Shown here piece by piece: positions 1-8,575 of a stretch of DNA of 64,000 nucleotides (position 1 is its first letter; every line of letters begins with the position of its first letter). The translations under genes and the position numbers were made by a program. Source of the DNA: Psychrobacillus lasiicapitis (lineage in GTDB: Bacteria > Bacillota > Bacilli > Bacillales_A > Planococcaceae); the NCBI RefSeq assembly GCF_006861795.1, contig NZ_VDGH01000010.1:187585-251584 (forward strand), in the 5' to 3' direction. Below the pieces are notes generated by a model. The model was given only the letters and a program-made list of their open reading frames with translations, had not been told where the DNA came from and did not search any database.

Positions 1-664
1 TGTAGTAGTTGCACCGTTTGGCATGACTCTTGGAGGGGGTGCTGAAGCTTGTTTACCAGCAGCACATATTCAAGCGACGACTGAAACTTATATGGGGCTA
101 GTAGAGGCTGGTGTTGGTCTAATACCAGGTGGTGGCGGAAACAAAGAGTTATATATGAAGCATTTAAAAGGACTTCCAAAAGGTGTTCAAGTGGACTATC
201 AATACGTTGCCAATAAAGTATTTGAAACAATTGCAATGGCAAAGGTGTCCACATCAGGTGAAGAAGCGCTTGAAAATAACTTCTTAAACTTTGCGGATGG
301 TATTAGTGTGAATCCGGACCACCAATTGTATGATGCAAAACAAGCTGCACTTAGTCTTGCAAATGCAGGATATAAAGCTCCGCTACGAGAGAAGGTTCCT
401 GTAACAGGATCTCCAGGATATGCAACATTACTTTTAGGAGCTGAAGGCATGTTCTTATCCGGCTATATTAGTGAGCATGACTTGAAAATTGCGAAAAAGC
501 TTGCTTACGTGATTGCTGGAGGCGAAGTTCCATACGGTACTTTAGTGGATGAACAATATTTACTTAACTTGGAACGCGAAGCATTTTTGAGCTTGGTAGC
601 TGATCCGAAGTCGCAAGCAAGAATGCAACATATGTTAGTGAAAGGTAAGCCATTACGCAACTAA
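1..664 (+). CDS. fadN: 3-hydroxyacyl-CoA dehydrogenase / enoyl-CoA hydratase FadN, C-terminal part
   Basis: Partial gene: the reading frame is open from the first base, so the start lies outside the window. What is visible is the enoyl-CoA hydratase-like part (oxyanion-hole type stretch FGMTLGGGAEACLPA and VEAGVGLIPGGGG) followed by the C-terminal tail. In the FadN/YusL family this follows an NAD-binding 3-hydroxyacyl-CoA dehydrogenase part, so the protein performs the hydration and dehydrogenation steps of fatty-acid beta-oxidation in the cytoplasm. The thiolase gene fadA starts 30 bases downstream with a strong ribosome binding site and fadE follows, the fadN-fadA-fadE order known from Bacillus. 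The operon promoter is not in the window. Confidence 0.93.
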   Translation, partial: VVVAPFGMTLGGGAEACLPAAHIQATTETYMGLVEAGVGLIPGGGGNKELYMKHLKGLPKGVQVDYQYVANKVFETIAMAKVSTSGEEALENNFLNFADGISVNPDHQLYDAKQAALSLANAGYKAPLREKVPVTGSPGYATLLLGAEGMFLSGYISEHDLKIAKKLAYVIAGGEVPYGTLVDEQYLLNLEREAFLSLVADPKSQARMQHMLVKGKPLRN

Positions 665-694
665 TTGTGCGTAGGTGATAAAGGAGGAAAACTC

Positions 695-1870
695 ATGCGT
701 GAAGCAGTTATCGTAGCAGGTGCAAGAACACCAGTTGGTAAAGCGAAAAAAGGTTCTCTCGCAACTGTTCGTCCAGATGATTTTGGAGCATTAGTTGTGA
801 AAGAAACATTAAAAAGAGCGGGAAACTATGATGGACCAATCGATGATTTAATATTAGGCTGTGCGATGCCAGAAGCCGAGCAAGGTATGAACGTTGCTCG
901 AAATATAGGGGCTTTGGCGGGTCTTCCTGATTCCACACCAGCGATTACAGTGAATCGCTTCTGTTCATCAGGCTTGCAATCGATTGCATATGCAGCGGAA
1001 CGAATTATGCTAGGGCATTCGGAAGCAATTATTGCAGGTGGAGTAGAGTCGATGAGTATGGTTCCAATGATGGGAAATACGATTCGACCAAATGCACACT
1101 TAGCAGAAACAGCTCCGCAGTACTATATGGGAATGGGTCACACGGCGGAGCAAGTGGCAAATAAGTATGGTGTGAGCAGGCAGGACCAAGATGCCTTTGC
1201 AGTACGTTCACATGAACTAGCTGCAGCTGCCATTGCTGCTGGTAAGTTTAATGATGAAGTTGTTCCAGTAGAAGTAGTGAAGCATTTTGTAGACGAAAAC
1301 AATAAAGCGCAGGAGAAGAAGTTTTTATTTGAAATGGATGAAGGAGTTCGGGTTGGAACATCTATCGAAACGCTTTCCAAGTTGCGTCCTGCATTTAATG
1401 TCCGTGGTTCAGTAACAGCGGGTAACGCTTCACAAACCTCAGACGGTGCAGGGGCAGTTTTAGTGATGGACCGTGAAGTGGCGGAAGCACAAGGATTAAA
1501 ACCAATCGCTAAATTCCGTTCGTTTGCAGTAGGGGGAGTTGCACCTGACGTAATGGGAATTGGCCCAATTGTAGCAGTTCCAAAGGCACTAAAACTTGCA
1601 GGTTTGTCTATAGAAGATATCGACGTTTGGGAGATTAATGAAGCGTTCGCTTCTCAATCGATCCAAGTTGTACGTCATTTAGGAATTGATCTAGATAAAG
1701 TAAATGTAAATGGGGGGGCAATTGCCCTTGGTCATCCGCTTGGAGCTACAGGTACTATTCTGACATTAAAAATGATGAGTGAATTAAAACGACAAGGCAA
1801 ACAATTCGGTGTTGTAACAATGTGTATCGGTGGGGGAATGGGAGCTGCCGGAGTGTTCGAACTGCTATAA
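695..1870 (+). CDS. fadA: Acetyl-CoA acyltransferase (3-ketoacyl-CoA thiolase) FadA
   Basis: 391-residue thiolase that cleaves 3-ketoacyl-CoA to acetyl-CoA and a shortened acyl-CoA, the last beta-oxidation step. Active-site Cys90 lies in NRFCSSGLQS; the His loop GGAIALGHPLGATG and the second catalytic Cys in CIGGGMGAAG are near the C-terminus, so all three thiolase motifs are intact. The reading frame is open ten codons further upstream, but ATG 695 is chosen because AAGGAGG lies just before it and MREAVIVAGARTP matches the usual thiolase N-terminus. It sits between fadN and fadE in a probable operon. Confidence 0.96.
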   Translation: MREAVIVAGARTPVGKAKKGSLATVRPDDFGALVVKETLKRAGNYDGPIDDLILGCAMPEAEQGMNVARNIGALAGLPDSTPAITVNRFCSSGLQSIAYAAERIMLGHSEAIIAGGVESMSMVPMMGNTIRPNAHLAETAPQYYMGMGHTAEQVANKYGVSRQDQDAFAVRSHELAAAAIAAGKFNDEVVPVEVVKHFVDENNKAQEKKFLFEMDEGVRVGTSIETLSKLRPAFNVRGSVTAGNASQTSDGAGAVLVMDREVAEAQGLKPIAKFRSFAVGGVAPDVMGIGPIVAVPKALKLAGLSIEDIDVWEINEAFASQSIQVVRHLGIDLDKVNVNGGAIALGHPLGATGTILTLKMMSELKRQGKQFGVVTMCIGGGMGAAGVFELL

Positions 1871-1896
1871 CCAAACTTTTCAAGGGGGAATTTAAC

Positions 1897-3678
1897 ATGA
1901 CGGAAGTAAAACATATGATTAAAGGTGGAAGCTTTTTAGTAGAAGACGTGGATGCAAATCGTATTTTCACACCAGAGGATTTTACAGATGAGCAAAAAAT
2001 GATTGCGAAAACAGCGGAAGACTTTGTCACAAATGAAGTATTACCGGTAGTGGAAAAATTGGAAAATCACGAGTTCGAACATTCGGTTCAATTACTTAAA
2101 TCTGCTGGTGATCTTGGCTTGCTAGCAGCAGATATTCCAGAAGAGTACGGCGGAATTGCATTAGATAAAATTTCTTCTGCATTAATTGCAGAGAAATTAT
2201 CTGTAGCAGGTGGTTTTTCGATTACACACGGTGCTCATGTAGGAATCGGAACATTACCAATCGTCCTTTTTGGTAATGAAGAGCAAAAACAAAAATACTT
2301 ACCAAACTCCGCTTCTGGAGACAAAATTTCTGCATATGCACTTACAGAGCCAGGTTCAGGTTCTGATGCGTTAGGAGCAAAAACTACTGCAAGGTTAAAC
2401 GCAGAAGGCACGCATTATGTATTAAACGGAGAGAAACAATGGATTACAAATGCAGGTTTTGCAGATGTATTTGTTGTATACGCAAAAGTGGATGGGGACA
2501 AATTCTCTGCATTTATCGTAGAGCGTGAATTCCCAGGTGTTTCTGTTGGAGCAGAAGAGAAGAAAATGGGGATTAAATCGTCTTCTACTCGCACACTTAT
2601 TTTACAAGATGCCCAAGTACCAGTCGAAAATTTACTAGGTGAGATTGGCCGCGGTCATGTCATTGCGTTCAATATTTTAAATATAGGTCGTTACAAACTA
2701 GGAGTTGGAACTGTTGGAGGCTCTAAACGTGCGTTAGAATTAGCAATTTCTTATTCTAATGGGCGTCAACAATTTAAAACACCTATTTCTTCTTTTAATT
2801 TGACGAAACAAAAACTAGCGACAATGGCTTCGAAATTATACGCAACAGAAAGCTTAATCTACCGCACTGTTGGATATTTTGAAGAGCGTATGAGTCAGTT
2901 GAGCGAAGAAGAACAGAAAGATGGAAAAGCGATTGCAGCATCCATCGCAGAATATGCAATTGAATGTTCTATTAACAAAGTAGTAGGTTCAGAAGTACTG
3001 GATTATATTGCGGATGAAGCTGTGCAACTACACGGTGGATATGGCTTCATGCAGGAATACGAAGTAGAGCGTATTTACCGTGACTCTCGTATTAACCGTA
3101 TTTTCGAAGGAACAAATGAAATTAACCGACTAATCGTTCCAGGTACTTTCCTTAAAAAGGCAATGAAAGGCGAATTGCCACTCCTTCAAAAAGCGCAAAG
3201 CTTACAGGAAGAGCTACTTATGATGATGCCTGAAGAGGTAAGTGATGCACCACTAGCGCAAGAAAAAGTATTAGTTGCAAATGCAAAGAAAATTGGTTTG
3301 CTAGCAGCTGGTCTTGCGGCACAACGCTTCGGTACTAAACTAGAAGCAGAACAAGAAGTACTTGTGAACATTGCCAATATCGCAAATAACTTATTTGCAA
3401 TGGAATCGGCAGTTCTACGTACAGAAAAAGCGATTACCCGTAATGGAGTAGAAAAAGCGAATCAAAAACTGCTTTACACACAAATTTTCTGCCAAGAAGC
3501 ATTTGAAGCAATTGAAAAGGATGCGAAAGAAACGCTCATCGCATCTGTAGAAGGCGATACATTACGCATGATGCTTTCTGCACTTCGCAAACTAACACGA
3601 AACACACCTTATAATGTTATCGCTAAAAAACGAGAAGCATCTGTTAAATTGATTGATGCTGAGAAATATGTTGTTTAA
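1897..3678 (+). CDS. fadE: Acyl-CoA dehydrogenase FadE
   Basis: 593-residue FAD-dependent acyl-CoA dehydrogenase, the first oxidation step of beta-oxidation. The FAD/substrate motif [12 protein letters not shown] and the C-terminal helical motif [19 protein letters not shown] are clear. At nearly 600 residues it belongs to the long forms with an extra C-terminal helical domain (YusJ type) rather than the roughly 380-residue short-chain enzymes. The frame stays open upstream into fadA, but ATG 1897 has AAGGGGGAA at a good distance. It is the last gene of the fad operon; a terminator follows. Confidence 0.95.
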   Translation: MTEVKHMIKGGSFLVEDVDANRIFTPEDFTDEQKMIAKTAEDFVTNEVLPVVEKLENHEFEHSVQLLKSAGDLGLLAADIPEEYGGIALDKISSALIAEKLSVAGGFSITHGAHVGIGTLPIVLFGNEEQKQKYLPNSASGDKISAYALTEPGSGSDALGAKTTARLNAEGTHYVLNGEKQWITNAGFADVFVVYAKVDGDKFSAFIVEREFPGVSVGAEEKKMGIKSSSTRTLILQDAQVPVENLLGEIGRGHVIAFNILNIGRYKLGVGTVGGSKRALELAISYSNGRQQFKTPISSFNLTKQKLATMASKLYATESLIYRTVGYFEERMSQLSEEEQKDGKAIAASIAEYAIECSINKVVGSEVLDYIADEAVQLHGGYGFMQEYEVERIYRDSRINRIFEGTNEINRLIVPGTFLKKAMKGELPLLQKAQSLQEELLMMMPEEVSDAPLAQEKVLVANAKKIGLLAAGLAAQRFGTKLEAEQEVLVNIANIANNLFAMESAVLRTEKAITRNGVEKANQKLLYTQIFCQEAFEAIEKDAKETLIASVEGDTLRMMLSALRKLTRNTPYNVIAKKREASVKLIDAEKYVV

Positions 3679-3690
3679 TAAGCACCTTAT

Positions 3691-3729
3691 AAAAAACGGT
3701 GGACCGAAGTGCGGTTCATCGTTTTTTTT
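3691..3729 (+). terminator. Intrinsic terminator after fadE
   Basis: A GC-rich stem (ACGGTGGACCG pairing imperfectly with CGGTTCATCGT) is followed by eight T residues directly after the fadE stop. It ends the fad operon before yusI. Confidence 0.8.
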
Positions 3730-3760
3730 GATATGATAAAAAGAAAAAAGGTGAGAAGTA

Positions 3761-4123
3761 ATGACAATACAATTTTTTGGTTATCCTAAATGTAGTTCAT
3801 GTAATAAAGCGAGCAAGTGGTTGAAGGACAACGATATAGATTTTACATATCATCATATTGTAGAGGAACCTCCTACAAAAGAGTTAGTAAAAGAAATAAT
3901 TGAAAAAACGGATATCGAATTAAAGAAACTTTTTAATACCAGTGGTACAAAATATAGAGAGTTACAATTAAAGGAAAAGTTACCGAAGATGACCGAGGCA
4001 GAACAAATCGAAACGCTAGTATCCGATGGGATGCTTGTGAAACGACCACTTGTTTTTGATGGTAAGCATTTGACGCTTGGTTTTAAAGAAGAAGAGTTTG
4101 AACAAATTTGGTCAAACAACTAA
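3761..4123 (+). CDS. yusI: ArsC/Spx-family thioredoxin-fold protein YusI
   Basis: 120-residue ArsC-like protein. The N-terminal FFGYPKCSSCNKASKWL carries a CxxC pair (Cys11, Cys14) on a thioredoxin-fold strand-helix, and the C-terminal part KRPLVFDGKHLTLGFKEEEFE is typical of the ArsC/Spx superfamily. Family members act as glutaredoxin-type arsenate reductases or as the RNA polymerase regulator Spx; for YusI no substrate is established. Position between fadE and gcvH matches the B. subtilis order. ATG 3761 is preceded by AAGGTGAG. Confidence 0.87.
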   Translation: MTIQFFGYPKCSSCNKASKWLKDNDIDFTYHHIVEEPPTKELVKEIIEKTDIELKKLFNTSGTKYRELQLKEKLPKMTEAEQIETLVSDGMLVKRPLVFDGKHLTLGFKEEEFEQIWSNN

Positions 4124-4198
4124 AGTAGCTTGTTTTTACTATAAAAATGTGTGAATATTATAGATGAATATATAACTTATTTGAGAGGGGTATAATTT

Positions 4199-4579
4199 AT
4201 GAGCACACCAAAAGATTTGAAATTCTCAGAAGAACATGAATGGGTAAAAACAGAAGGTGGAAATGCACGTATCGGTATTACTCATTTTGCGCAATCTGAG
4301 CTTGGGGATATCGTGTTTGTCGAGCTTCCACAAGTGGGAGACGAGATTAAAGCAGGAGACCCATTCGGTAGTGTGGAATCAGTAAAAACTGTTTCAGAAC
4401 TTTATGCTCCAATTAGCGGAAAAGTGGTAGAAGTGAACAGTGAGCTAGAAGATAGCCCTGAATTTGTAAACGAATCTCCGTATGAAAATGCATGGATGAT
4501 CGTAGTTGAGCCATCAAATGCTTCCGAAATCGATGGTTTATTAACTGCTGACCAATATGATGAATTAATTGCAGAATAA
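4199..4579 (+). CDS. gcvH: Glycine cleavage system H protein
   Basis: 126-residue lipoyl carrier protein. The lipoyl-attachment lysine is Lys63 in [14 protein letters not shown], the invariant GcvH motif. It shuttles the methylamine group between the P, T and L proteins, and in Bacillus also serves as the entry point for lipoate attachment before transfer to other complexes. The P and T genes are not nearby, as usual in this group. ATG 4199 follows GAGAGGGG; its own terminator follows. Lipoyl synthase lipA lies about 17 kb downstream. Confidence 0.97.
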   Translation: MSTPKDLKFSEEHEWVKTEGGNARIGITHFAQSELGDIVFVELPQVGDEIKAGDPFGSVESVKTVSELYAPISGKVVEVNSELEDSPEFVNESPYENAWMIVVEPSNASEIDGLLTADQYDELIAE

Positions 4580-4584
4580 TAATT

Positions 4585-4614
4585 AAAACGCCGGTTAATT
4601 GTCGGCGTTTTTTT
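4585..4614 (+). terminator. Intrinsic terminator after gcvH
   Basis: AAACGCCG and CGGCGTTT form a compact hairpin followed by a T run, immediately after the gcvH stop. Confidence 0.85.
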
Positions 4615-4655
4615 CATATACTGAGTTAACGATGAATATTAGGGAGAGAAGCTAA

Positions 4656-5006
4656 TTGGCTAATGTATTTAGTGAAAAAGTAATTCTCGTCGAAGGAAGG
4701 TCGGATAAGCTTCAGCTTTTGCGACTTCTTGATGAATCCCCAGAAATTATTTGTACAAATGGTACAATCTCCAATGTAAAGCTAGAAGAAATTTTAAGCC
4801 CCTATGATGACTTGCCGATCTATGCTTTTTTAGATGCAGATAAATCAGGAGAGCAAATACGCTCAATCGTCCGAAAAGAATATCCAGAAGCAATCCATTT
4901 ATACACAAATCCAATGTATTGCGAAGTCGCAAATACCCCTTTCAAAGTTTTGGCTTCTATATTGAAACGTGTTAATATTAAAGTGAAAAAAGAATTTTTA
5001 CTTTAG
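4656..5006 (+). CDS. yusF: Small Toprim-domain protein YusF
   Basis: 116-residue protein consisting of a lone Toprim fold: the catalytic Glu in ILVEGRSDK (about residue 13) and the DxD pair Asp60/Asp62 in AFLDADKSG are intact. Toprim domains occur in primases, topoisomerases, OLD nucleases and RNase M5; the short YusF form has no fixed function, so a Mg-dependent nucleic-acid role is only an inference. The TTG start at 4656 is supported by AGGGAGAG upstream. yusE follows after 11 bases, so the two are probably cotranscribed. Confidence 0.85.
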   Translation: MANVFSEKVILVEGRSDKLQLLRLLDESPEIICTNGTISNVKLEEILSPYDDLPIYAFLDADKSGEQIRSIVRKEYPEAIHLYTNPMYCEVANTPFKVLASILKRVNIKVKKEFLL

Positions 5007-5017
5007 GATGATGTTTT

Positions 5018-5338
5018 GTGAAGGAATGGACGCGTGAACAGTGGGAGCATTATAAAAATGACAACGAGCTTTCATTATTCTATCTTTATACACCGATGTG
5101 CGGTACTTGCATGGTGGCAAGCAAAATGATGCAAGTGATTGAAGAAATGTTGCTAAATCCAGTGGGCCAAGCAAATATAAATTATCTAGAAAACTTAGCA
5201 ATGGAATATGAAATAGAAAGCGTCCCATGCTTACTGATCGCCAAAAAGGGACACGTATATAAAAAAATATACGCATTTCAATCCGTTCCTTTTCTGCTAG
5301 AAACAATAAAAAAGATTGACGATCAAGCAGTGATGTGA
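5018..5338 (+). CDS. yusE: Thioredoxin-family protein YusE
   Basis: 106-residue thioredoxin-like protein with redox motif MCGTC (Cys28, Cys31) after a beta strand (LSLFYLYTP) and a cis-Pro segment ESVPCLLI. The active site is CGTC rather than the classical CGPC, as usual in the YusE group. Cytoplasmic (no signal peptide). GTG start at 5018; it follows yusF after 11 bases and precedes the SAM riboswitch region. Confidence 0.85.
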   Translation: MKEWTREQWEHYKNDNELSLFYLYTPMCGTCMVASKMMQVIEEMLLNPVGQANINYLENLAMEYEIESVPCLLIAKKGHVYKKIYAFQSVPFLLETIKKIDDQAVM

Positions 5339-5379
5339 TAGTATTCTTCTTACTGAGCTTTACCAATTAAATAATATTA

Positions 5380-5484
5380 CTCTTATTAAGAGTGGTGGAG
5401 GGAAGTGCCCTACGAAGCCCGGCAACCGTCATGAAAATGAAATGGTGCCAAATCACACAAAGCAAACGCTTTGGGAAATGAGAG
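5380..5484 (+). ncRNA. SAM-I riboswitch (S box)
   Basis: All S-box landmarks are present: P1 CTCTTAT (5380-5386) pairs with ATGAGAG (5478-5484); conserved AAGAGTGGTGGAGGGA and GAAGCCCGGCAACC; a P3/P4 region ending in GCTTTGGGAAATGAGAG. A terminator follows at 5519-5549 and then metNPQ. By the known mechanism, SAM binding stabilises P1 and allows termination, so the methionine importer is expressed when SAM is low. Confidence 0.95.
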
Positions 5485-5518
5485 AATGGATAAGTTCTTT
5501 TCGATGGATAACTTACTT

Positions 5519-5549
5519 CCCTTCTGCTCTTTTGCAGAAGGGATTTTTT
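5519..5549 (+). terminator. SAM-riboswitch-controlled terminator
   Basis: CCCTTCTGC (5519-5527) pairs perfectly with GCAGAAGGG (5534-5542) and is followed by six T residues. It is the expression platform of the upstream S box. Confidence 0.9.
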
Positions 5550-5552
5550 ACT

Positions 5553-5672
5553 TTATTGTGCAAGATTCAAACCTGCACAATAAAATAATAGCCTCCGGCG
5601 GATGCCACAGATTTTGAATTGAGCTAGCTCAATTCAAAATCTGGGCGCAATTACGCCGAGGCGTAATTGATT
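5553..5672. repeat. Structured intergenic repeat, copy 1 (metN leader)
   Basis: Three nested structures: TTATTGTGCA/TGCACAATAA (5553-5562/5574-5583); conserved GCCTCCGGCGGATGCCA followed by a perfect 36-bp palindrome at 5608-5643 (half-site CAGATTTTGAATTGAGCT); and CAATTACGCC/GGCGTAATTG at 5648-5669. The same layout recurs at 29789-29924 and 42399-42616. It lies between the riboswitch terminator and the metN ribosome binding site, so it is transcribed as part of the metN leader. Confidence 0.85.
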
Positions 5673-5692
5673 TAGGAAGGTGTGAGATTTAC

Positions 5693-6718
5693 ATGATAAG
5701 TTTAAAAGATGTTTCGAAGAAGTTTAAAACGAAACTAGGTACGATAATTGCTGTTGATGATGTAAATCTTGACATAAAGCAAGGCGAAATTTTTGGCATT
5801 ATTGGTTATAGTGGTGCTGGAAAAAGTACAATGATCCGTTTGCTCAATGGATTAGAGAAACCAACTGCTGGACAAATTATTGTAAATGGAAAAGAAATTA
5901 CTTCTATAAACGAGGAAAAGCTTCGTCAAGTTCGTCATAAAGTAAGTATGATTTTCCAACATTTTAATTTGTTATGGTCCCGTACGGTTGCAGAAAACAT
6001 TGCATTCCCTCTTGAAATTGCGGGAGTTCCAAAGGAGCAACGATTGGCACGTGTCAATGAGTTGATTGAACTTGTGGGATTAGAAGGAAGAGGAAATTAT
6101 TATCCTTCACAACTATCAGGCGGGCAGAAACAGCGTGTAGGAATTGCTCGTGCATTGGCAAATCGTCCAGAAGTTCTACTCTGTGATGAGGCGACATCCG
6201 CACTGGACCCAGAAACAACGGACGCTATTTTAGATTTATTAGTTAGTATCAACGAGAAACTTGGTTTAACCATTGTATTAATCACCCACGAAATGCAAGT
6301 CATTCAAAAGATTTGTAATCGAGTGGCAGTAATGGAAGGTGGACGAGTTGTAGAAGAAGGGGACGTGCTAGAAGTCTTCCAAAATCCACAACAACCTATT
6401 ACAAAACGATTTGTTTCACAAGTTTCTGAACCGACGCAAACAATGCAAACGATACAAAATTTATTGGATATTTATCCAAATGGCAAGCTAATCAAACTCA
6501 CTTTTGTTGGAGAACAAACAGAGCAACCAATACTTTCTAGGCTGATCAAACAATTCGAGCTAGAAGTAAATATCGTGCAAGGAAATATCTCGCATACAAA
6601 AAGTGGTGCATTTGGAACATTAATTCTTCAAATAGATGGCGATGCATTAGCGGTCGATGAAGCAATACGATTTATACATGAACAGAAAGTAAGTACAGAG
6701 GTGATCAACAATGATTAA
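5693..6718 (+). CDS. metN: Methionine ABC transporter ATP-binding protein MetN
   Basis: 341-residue ABC ATPase of the MetNIQ importer. Walker A GYSGAGKST is at residues 38-46, the signature is LSGGQKQR, and Walker B is VLLCDEATSALD. After about residue 255 there is a C-terminal NIL-type regulatory domain, which in MetN proteins binds methionine and inhibits transport. It is under the upstream SAM-I riboswitch; the permease gene overlaps its end by 8 bases. Confidence 0.96.
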   Translation: MISLKDVSKKFKTKLGTIIAVDDVNLDIKQGEIFGIIGYSGAGKSTMIRLLNGLEKPTAGQIIVNGKEITSINEEKLRQVRHKVSMIFQHFNLLWSRTVAENIAFPLEIAGVPKEQRLARVNELIELVGLEGRGNYYPSQLSGGQKQRVGIARALANRPEVLLCDEATSALDPETTDAILDLLVSINEKLGLTIVLITHEMQVIQKICNRVAVMEGGRVVEEGDVLEVFQNPQQPITKRFVSQVSEPTQTMQTIQNLLDIYPNGKLIKLTFVGEQTEQPILSRLIKQFELEVNIVQGNISHTKSGAFGTLILQIDGDALAVDEAIRFIHEQKVSTEVINND

Positions 6719-7379
6719 TACGCTTTTTCCGAATGTTGATTGGCCTAAAATGTGGGAAGCTGCATTCGAAACACTATATATGACAGCAATTTCCACAATT
6801 CTAACTGCAATTTTTGGTTTAGCACTTGGGCTATTATTATTTTTAACAAGTCCACATCAAGCATGGGCAAATAAATTAGCGAATTGGTTAACAGGGGCTT
6901 TTGTTAATATTTTCAGATCTATCCCTTTTATTATTTTAATCATTTTGCTTATTCCTTTTACGAAATTACTACTTGATACAATTCGTGGTCCGAACGCAGC
7001 TTTCCCAGCTCTTGTAATTGGAGCGGCACCATTTTATGCACGTATGGTGTTAATCGGCTTACGAGAAATTGATAAGGGTGTTTTAGAAGCGGCAAGATCA
7101 ATGGGAGCAAAAACGTCTACTATTATATTGAAGGTTCTTCTTCCTGAATCATTGCCTGCGCTAGTTTCAGGAATTACAGTTACTTGTATTTCGCTTGTTG
7201 GCTATACGGCGATGGCGGGAATAATTGGTGCCGGCGGTTTAGGAACACTCGCGTTTCTTGATGGCTTCCAACGAAATAGAACGGATGTCACTTTAATGGC
7301 AACGATTTTAATACTGATCCTTGTGTTTATTATTCAATGGATTGGAGACATGGTGACGATGAAGATTGACAAACGTTAG
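6711..7379 (+). CDS. metP: Methionine ABC transporter permease MetP (MetI)
   Basis: 222-residue inner-membrane permease with about five hydrophobic helices and the EAA loop EAARSMGAKTSTIILKVLLPES, which contacts the ATPase. The sequence start MINTLFPNVDWPKMWEA is typical of MetI/MetP. It overlaps metN by 8 bases and is followed by metQ after 60 bases, so the three genes form one operon. Confidence 0.95.
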   Translation: MINTLFPNVDWPKMWEAAFETLYMTAISTILTAIFGLALGLLLFLTSPHQAWANKLANWLTGAFVNIFRSIPFIILIILLIPFTKLLLDTIRGPNAAFPALVIGAAPFYARMVLIGLREIDKGVLEAARSMGAKTSTIILKVLLPESLPALVSGITVTCISLVGYTAMAGIIGAGGLGTLAFLDGFQRNRTDVTLMATILILILVFIIQWIGDMVTMKIDKR

Positions 7380-7439
7380 GTGTTTACGGGTCTACCCGAT
7401 CACATATAAAAATGGGGACAATAGAAGGAGAGAATACAG

Positions 7440-8249
7440 ATGAAGAAGTTTTTAGCTGGAGCTTTATTATCCGTAAGTGCGCTTGCACTAGCAGCTTGTG
7501 GAGGAGAAGAAGAAAGCAATAAATTGGTAGTTGGTGCTTCCAACACACCACACGCTGTAATTTTAGAAGAAGTAAAACCAATTTTAGAAGAACAGGGAAT
7601 TGAATTGGTAATAGAATCATATCAAGACTACGTTTTACCAAATAAAGATTTAGAATCTGATGAACTAGATGCAAACTATTTTCAACATATTCCATACTTA
7701 GAAGATCAGATTAAACAATTTGGATATGATTTCGTAAATGCGGGTGGAATTCATATCGAGCCAATCGGATTGTATTCTAAGAAATATAATTCTGTTGAAG
7801 AGCTTCCAGAAGGCGCTACAATCTTAATGAGTAACTCAGTTACAGACCACGGTCGTGTTTTATCTATGCTTGAAAGTGAAGGATTAATCAAGTTAGCAGA
7901 AGGTGTTGAAAAAACAACTGCTGAAATCTCTGACATTGTAGAAAATCCGAAAAATCTTCAATTTGATCCAAACTATGAACCAGCATTAATGGTTCAATTA
8001 TATGAAAATGACGAAGGCGATGCGCTACTTATTAACTCAAACTATGCAATCGACGCAGGATTAAATCCGATTGAAGACTCTATCGCAATTGAAAACTCAG
8101 ATTCACCATACGTAAATATCATTGCAACAAAAGCTGGTAAAGAAAACGATAAAAATATCAAAGCATTAGTAGATGCATTACACTCAAAAGAAATCCAAGA
8201 CTTCATCCAAAAAGAGTGGGGCGGTACAATCGTTCCAGTAAACGAATAA
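7440..8249 (+). CDS. metQ: Methionine-binding lipoprotein MetQ
   Basis: 269-residue substrate-binding lipoprotein of the NlpA family. The signal peptide ends in lipobox LALAAC with lipidated Cys20. Family stretches such as VVGASNTPHAVILEEVKP, ELDANYFQHIPYLE and LLINSNYAIDAGL are clear. It captures methionine outside the membrane and delivers it to MetP/MetN. Last gene of the operon; a strong terminator follows. Confidence 0.96.
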   Translation: MKKFLAGALLSVSALALAACGGEEESNKLVVGASNTPHAVILEEVKPILEEQGIELVIESYQDYVLPNKDLESDELDANYFQHIPYLEDQIKQFGYDFVNAGGIHIEPIGLYSKKYNSVEELPEGATILMSNSVTDHGRVLSMLESEGLIKLAEGVEKTTAEISDIVENPKNLQFDPNYEPALMVQLYENDEGDALLINSNYAIDAGLNPIEDSIAIENSDSPYVNIIATKAGKENDKNIKALVDALHSKEIQDFIQKEWGGTIVPVNE

Positions 8250-8260
8250 ATAATATAGTC

Positions 8261-8293
8261 AAGCAGGCACACATATGAAGTGCCTGCTTTTTT
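8261..8293 (+). terminator. Intrinsic terminator after metQ
   Basis: GCAGGCAC (8263-8270) pairs with GTGCCTGC (8280-8287) and is followed by a T run. Confidence 0.88.
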
Positions 8294-8317
8294 ATATGCG
8301 AGATAATGAAATCGGAT

Positions 8318-8516
8318 CGCTCCTAAAGGGTCTCCATGCGCTCGGAAAGGAATGTTATGCGCTCATAAAAGAAAGTTATCCGCTCGTAAGAAAGTGAATC
8401 GCTCGTAAAGGAACCCCATTCGCTCGTAAACGAAAGCTACCCGCTCTTAAGAAAGTGCATCGCTCGTAGAGGAACCCCAAGCGCTCGCGAAGGCGGAGTC
8501 TCCGCTCCTAAAGATT
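8318..8516. repeat. Degenerate 21-nt-period array with CGCTC cores
   Basis: Ten CGCTC cores start at 8318, 8339, 8360, 8381, 8400, 8421, 8442, 8461, 8482 and 8503, so the spacings are 21,21,21,19,21,21,19,21,21. The usual unit is CGCTCGTAAAGGAA plus six or seven variable bases. The two 19-nt steps break any reading frame, so it is not a protein repeat, and the units are too short and too similar for CRISPR. It fills the space between the metQ terminator and the NERD pseudogene. Confidence 0.85.
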
Positions 8517-8575
8517 AATTCAAACTTATTAGATTTATCAACTTCCATACTATCCTAATTCTGAGGTGATAAAAA

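Noticed and set aside
4998..5366. 122-codon minus-strand frame over yusE
   Set aside because: yusE has the thioredoxin active site and correct spacing; the reverse frame has none of this.
8318..8516. CRISPR array
   Set aside because: The period is 21 bases with only about 14 conserved and no unique spacers of 30 or more bases; no cas genes are nearby.
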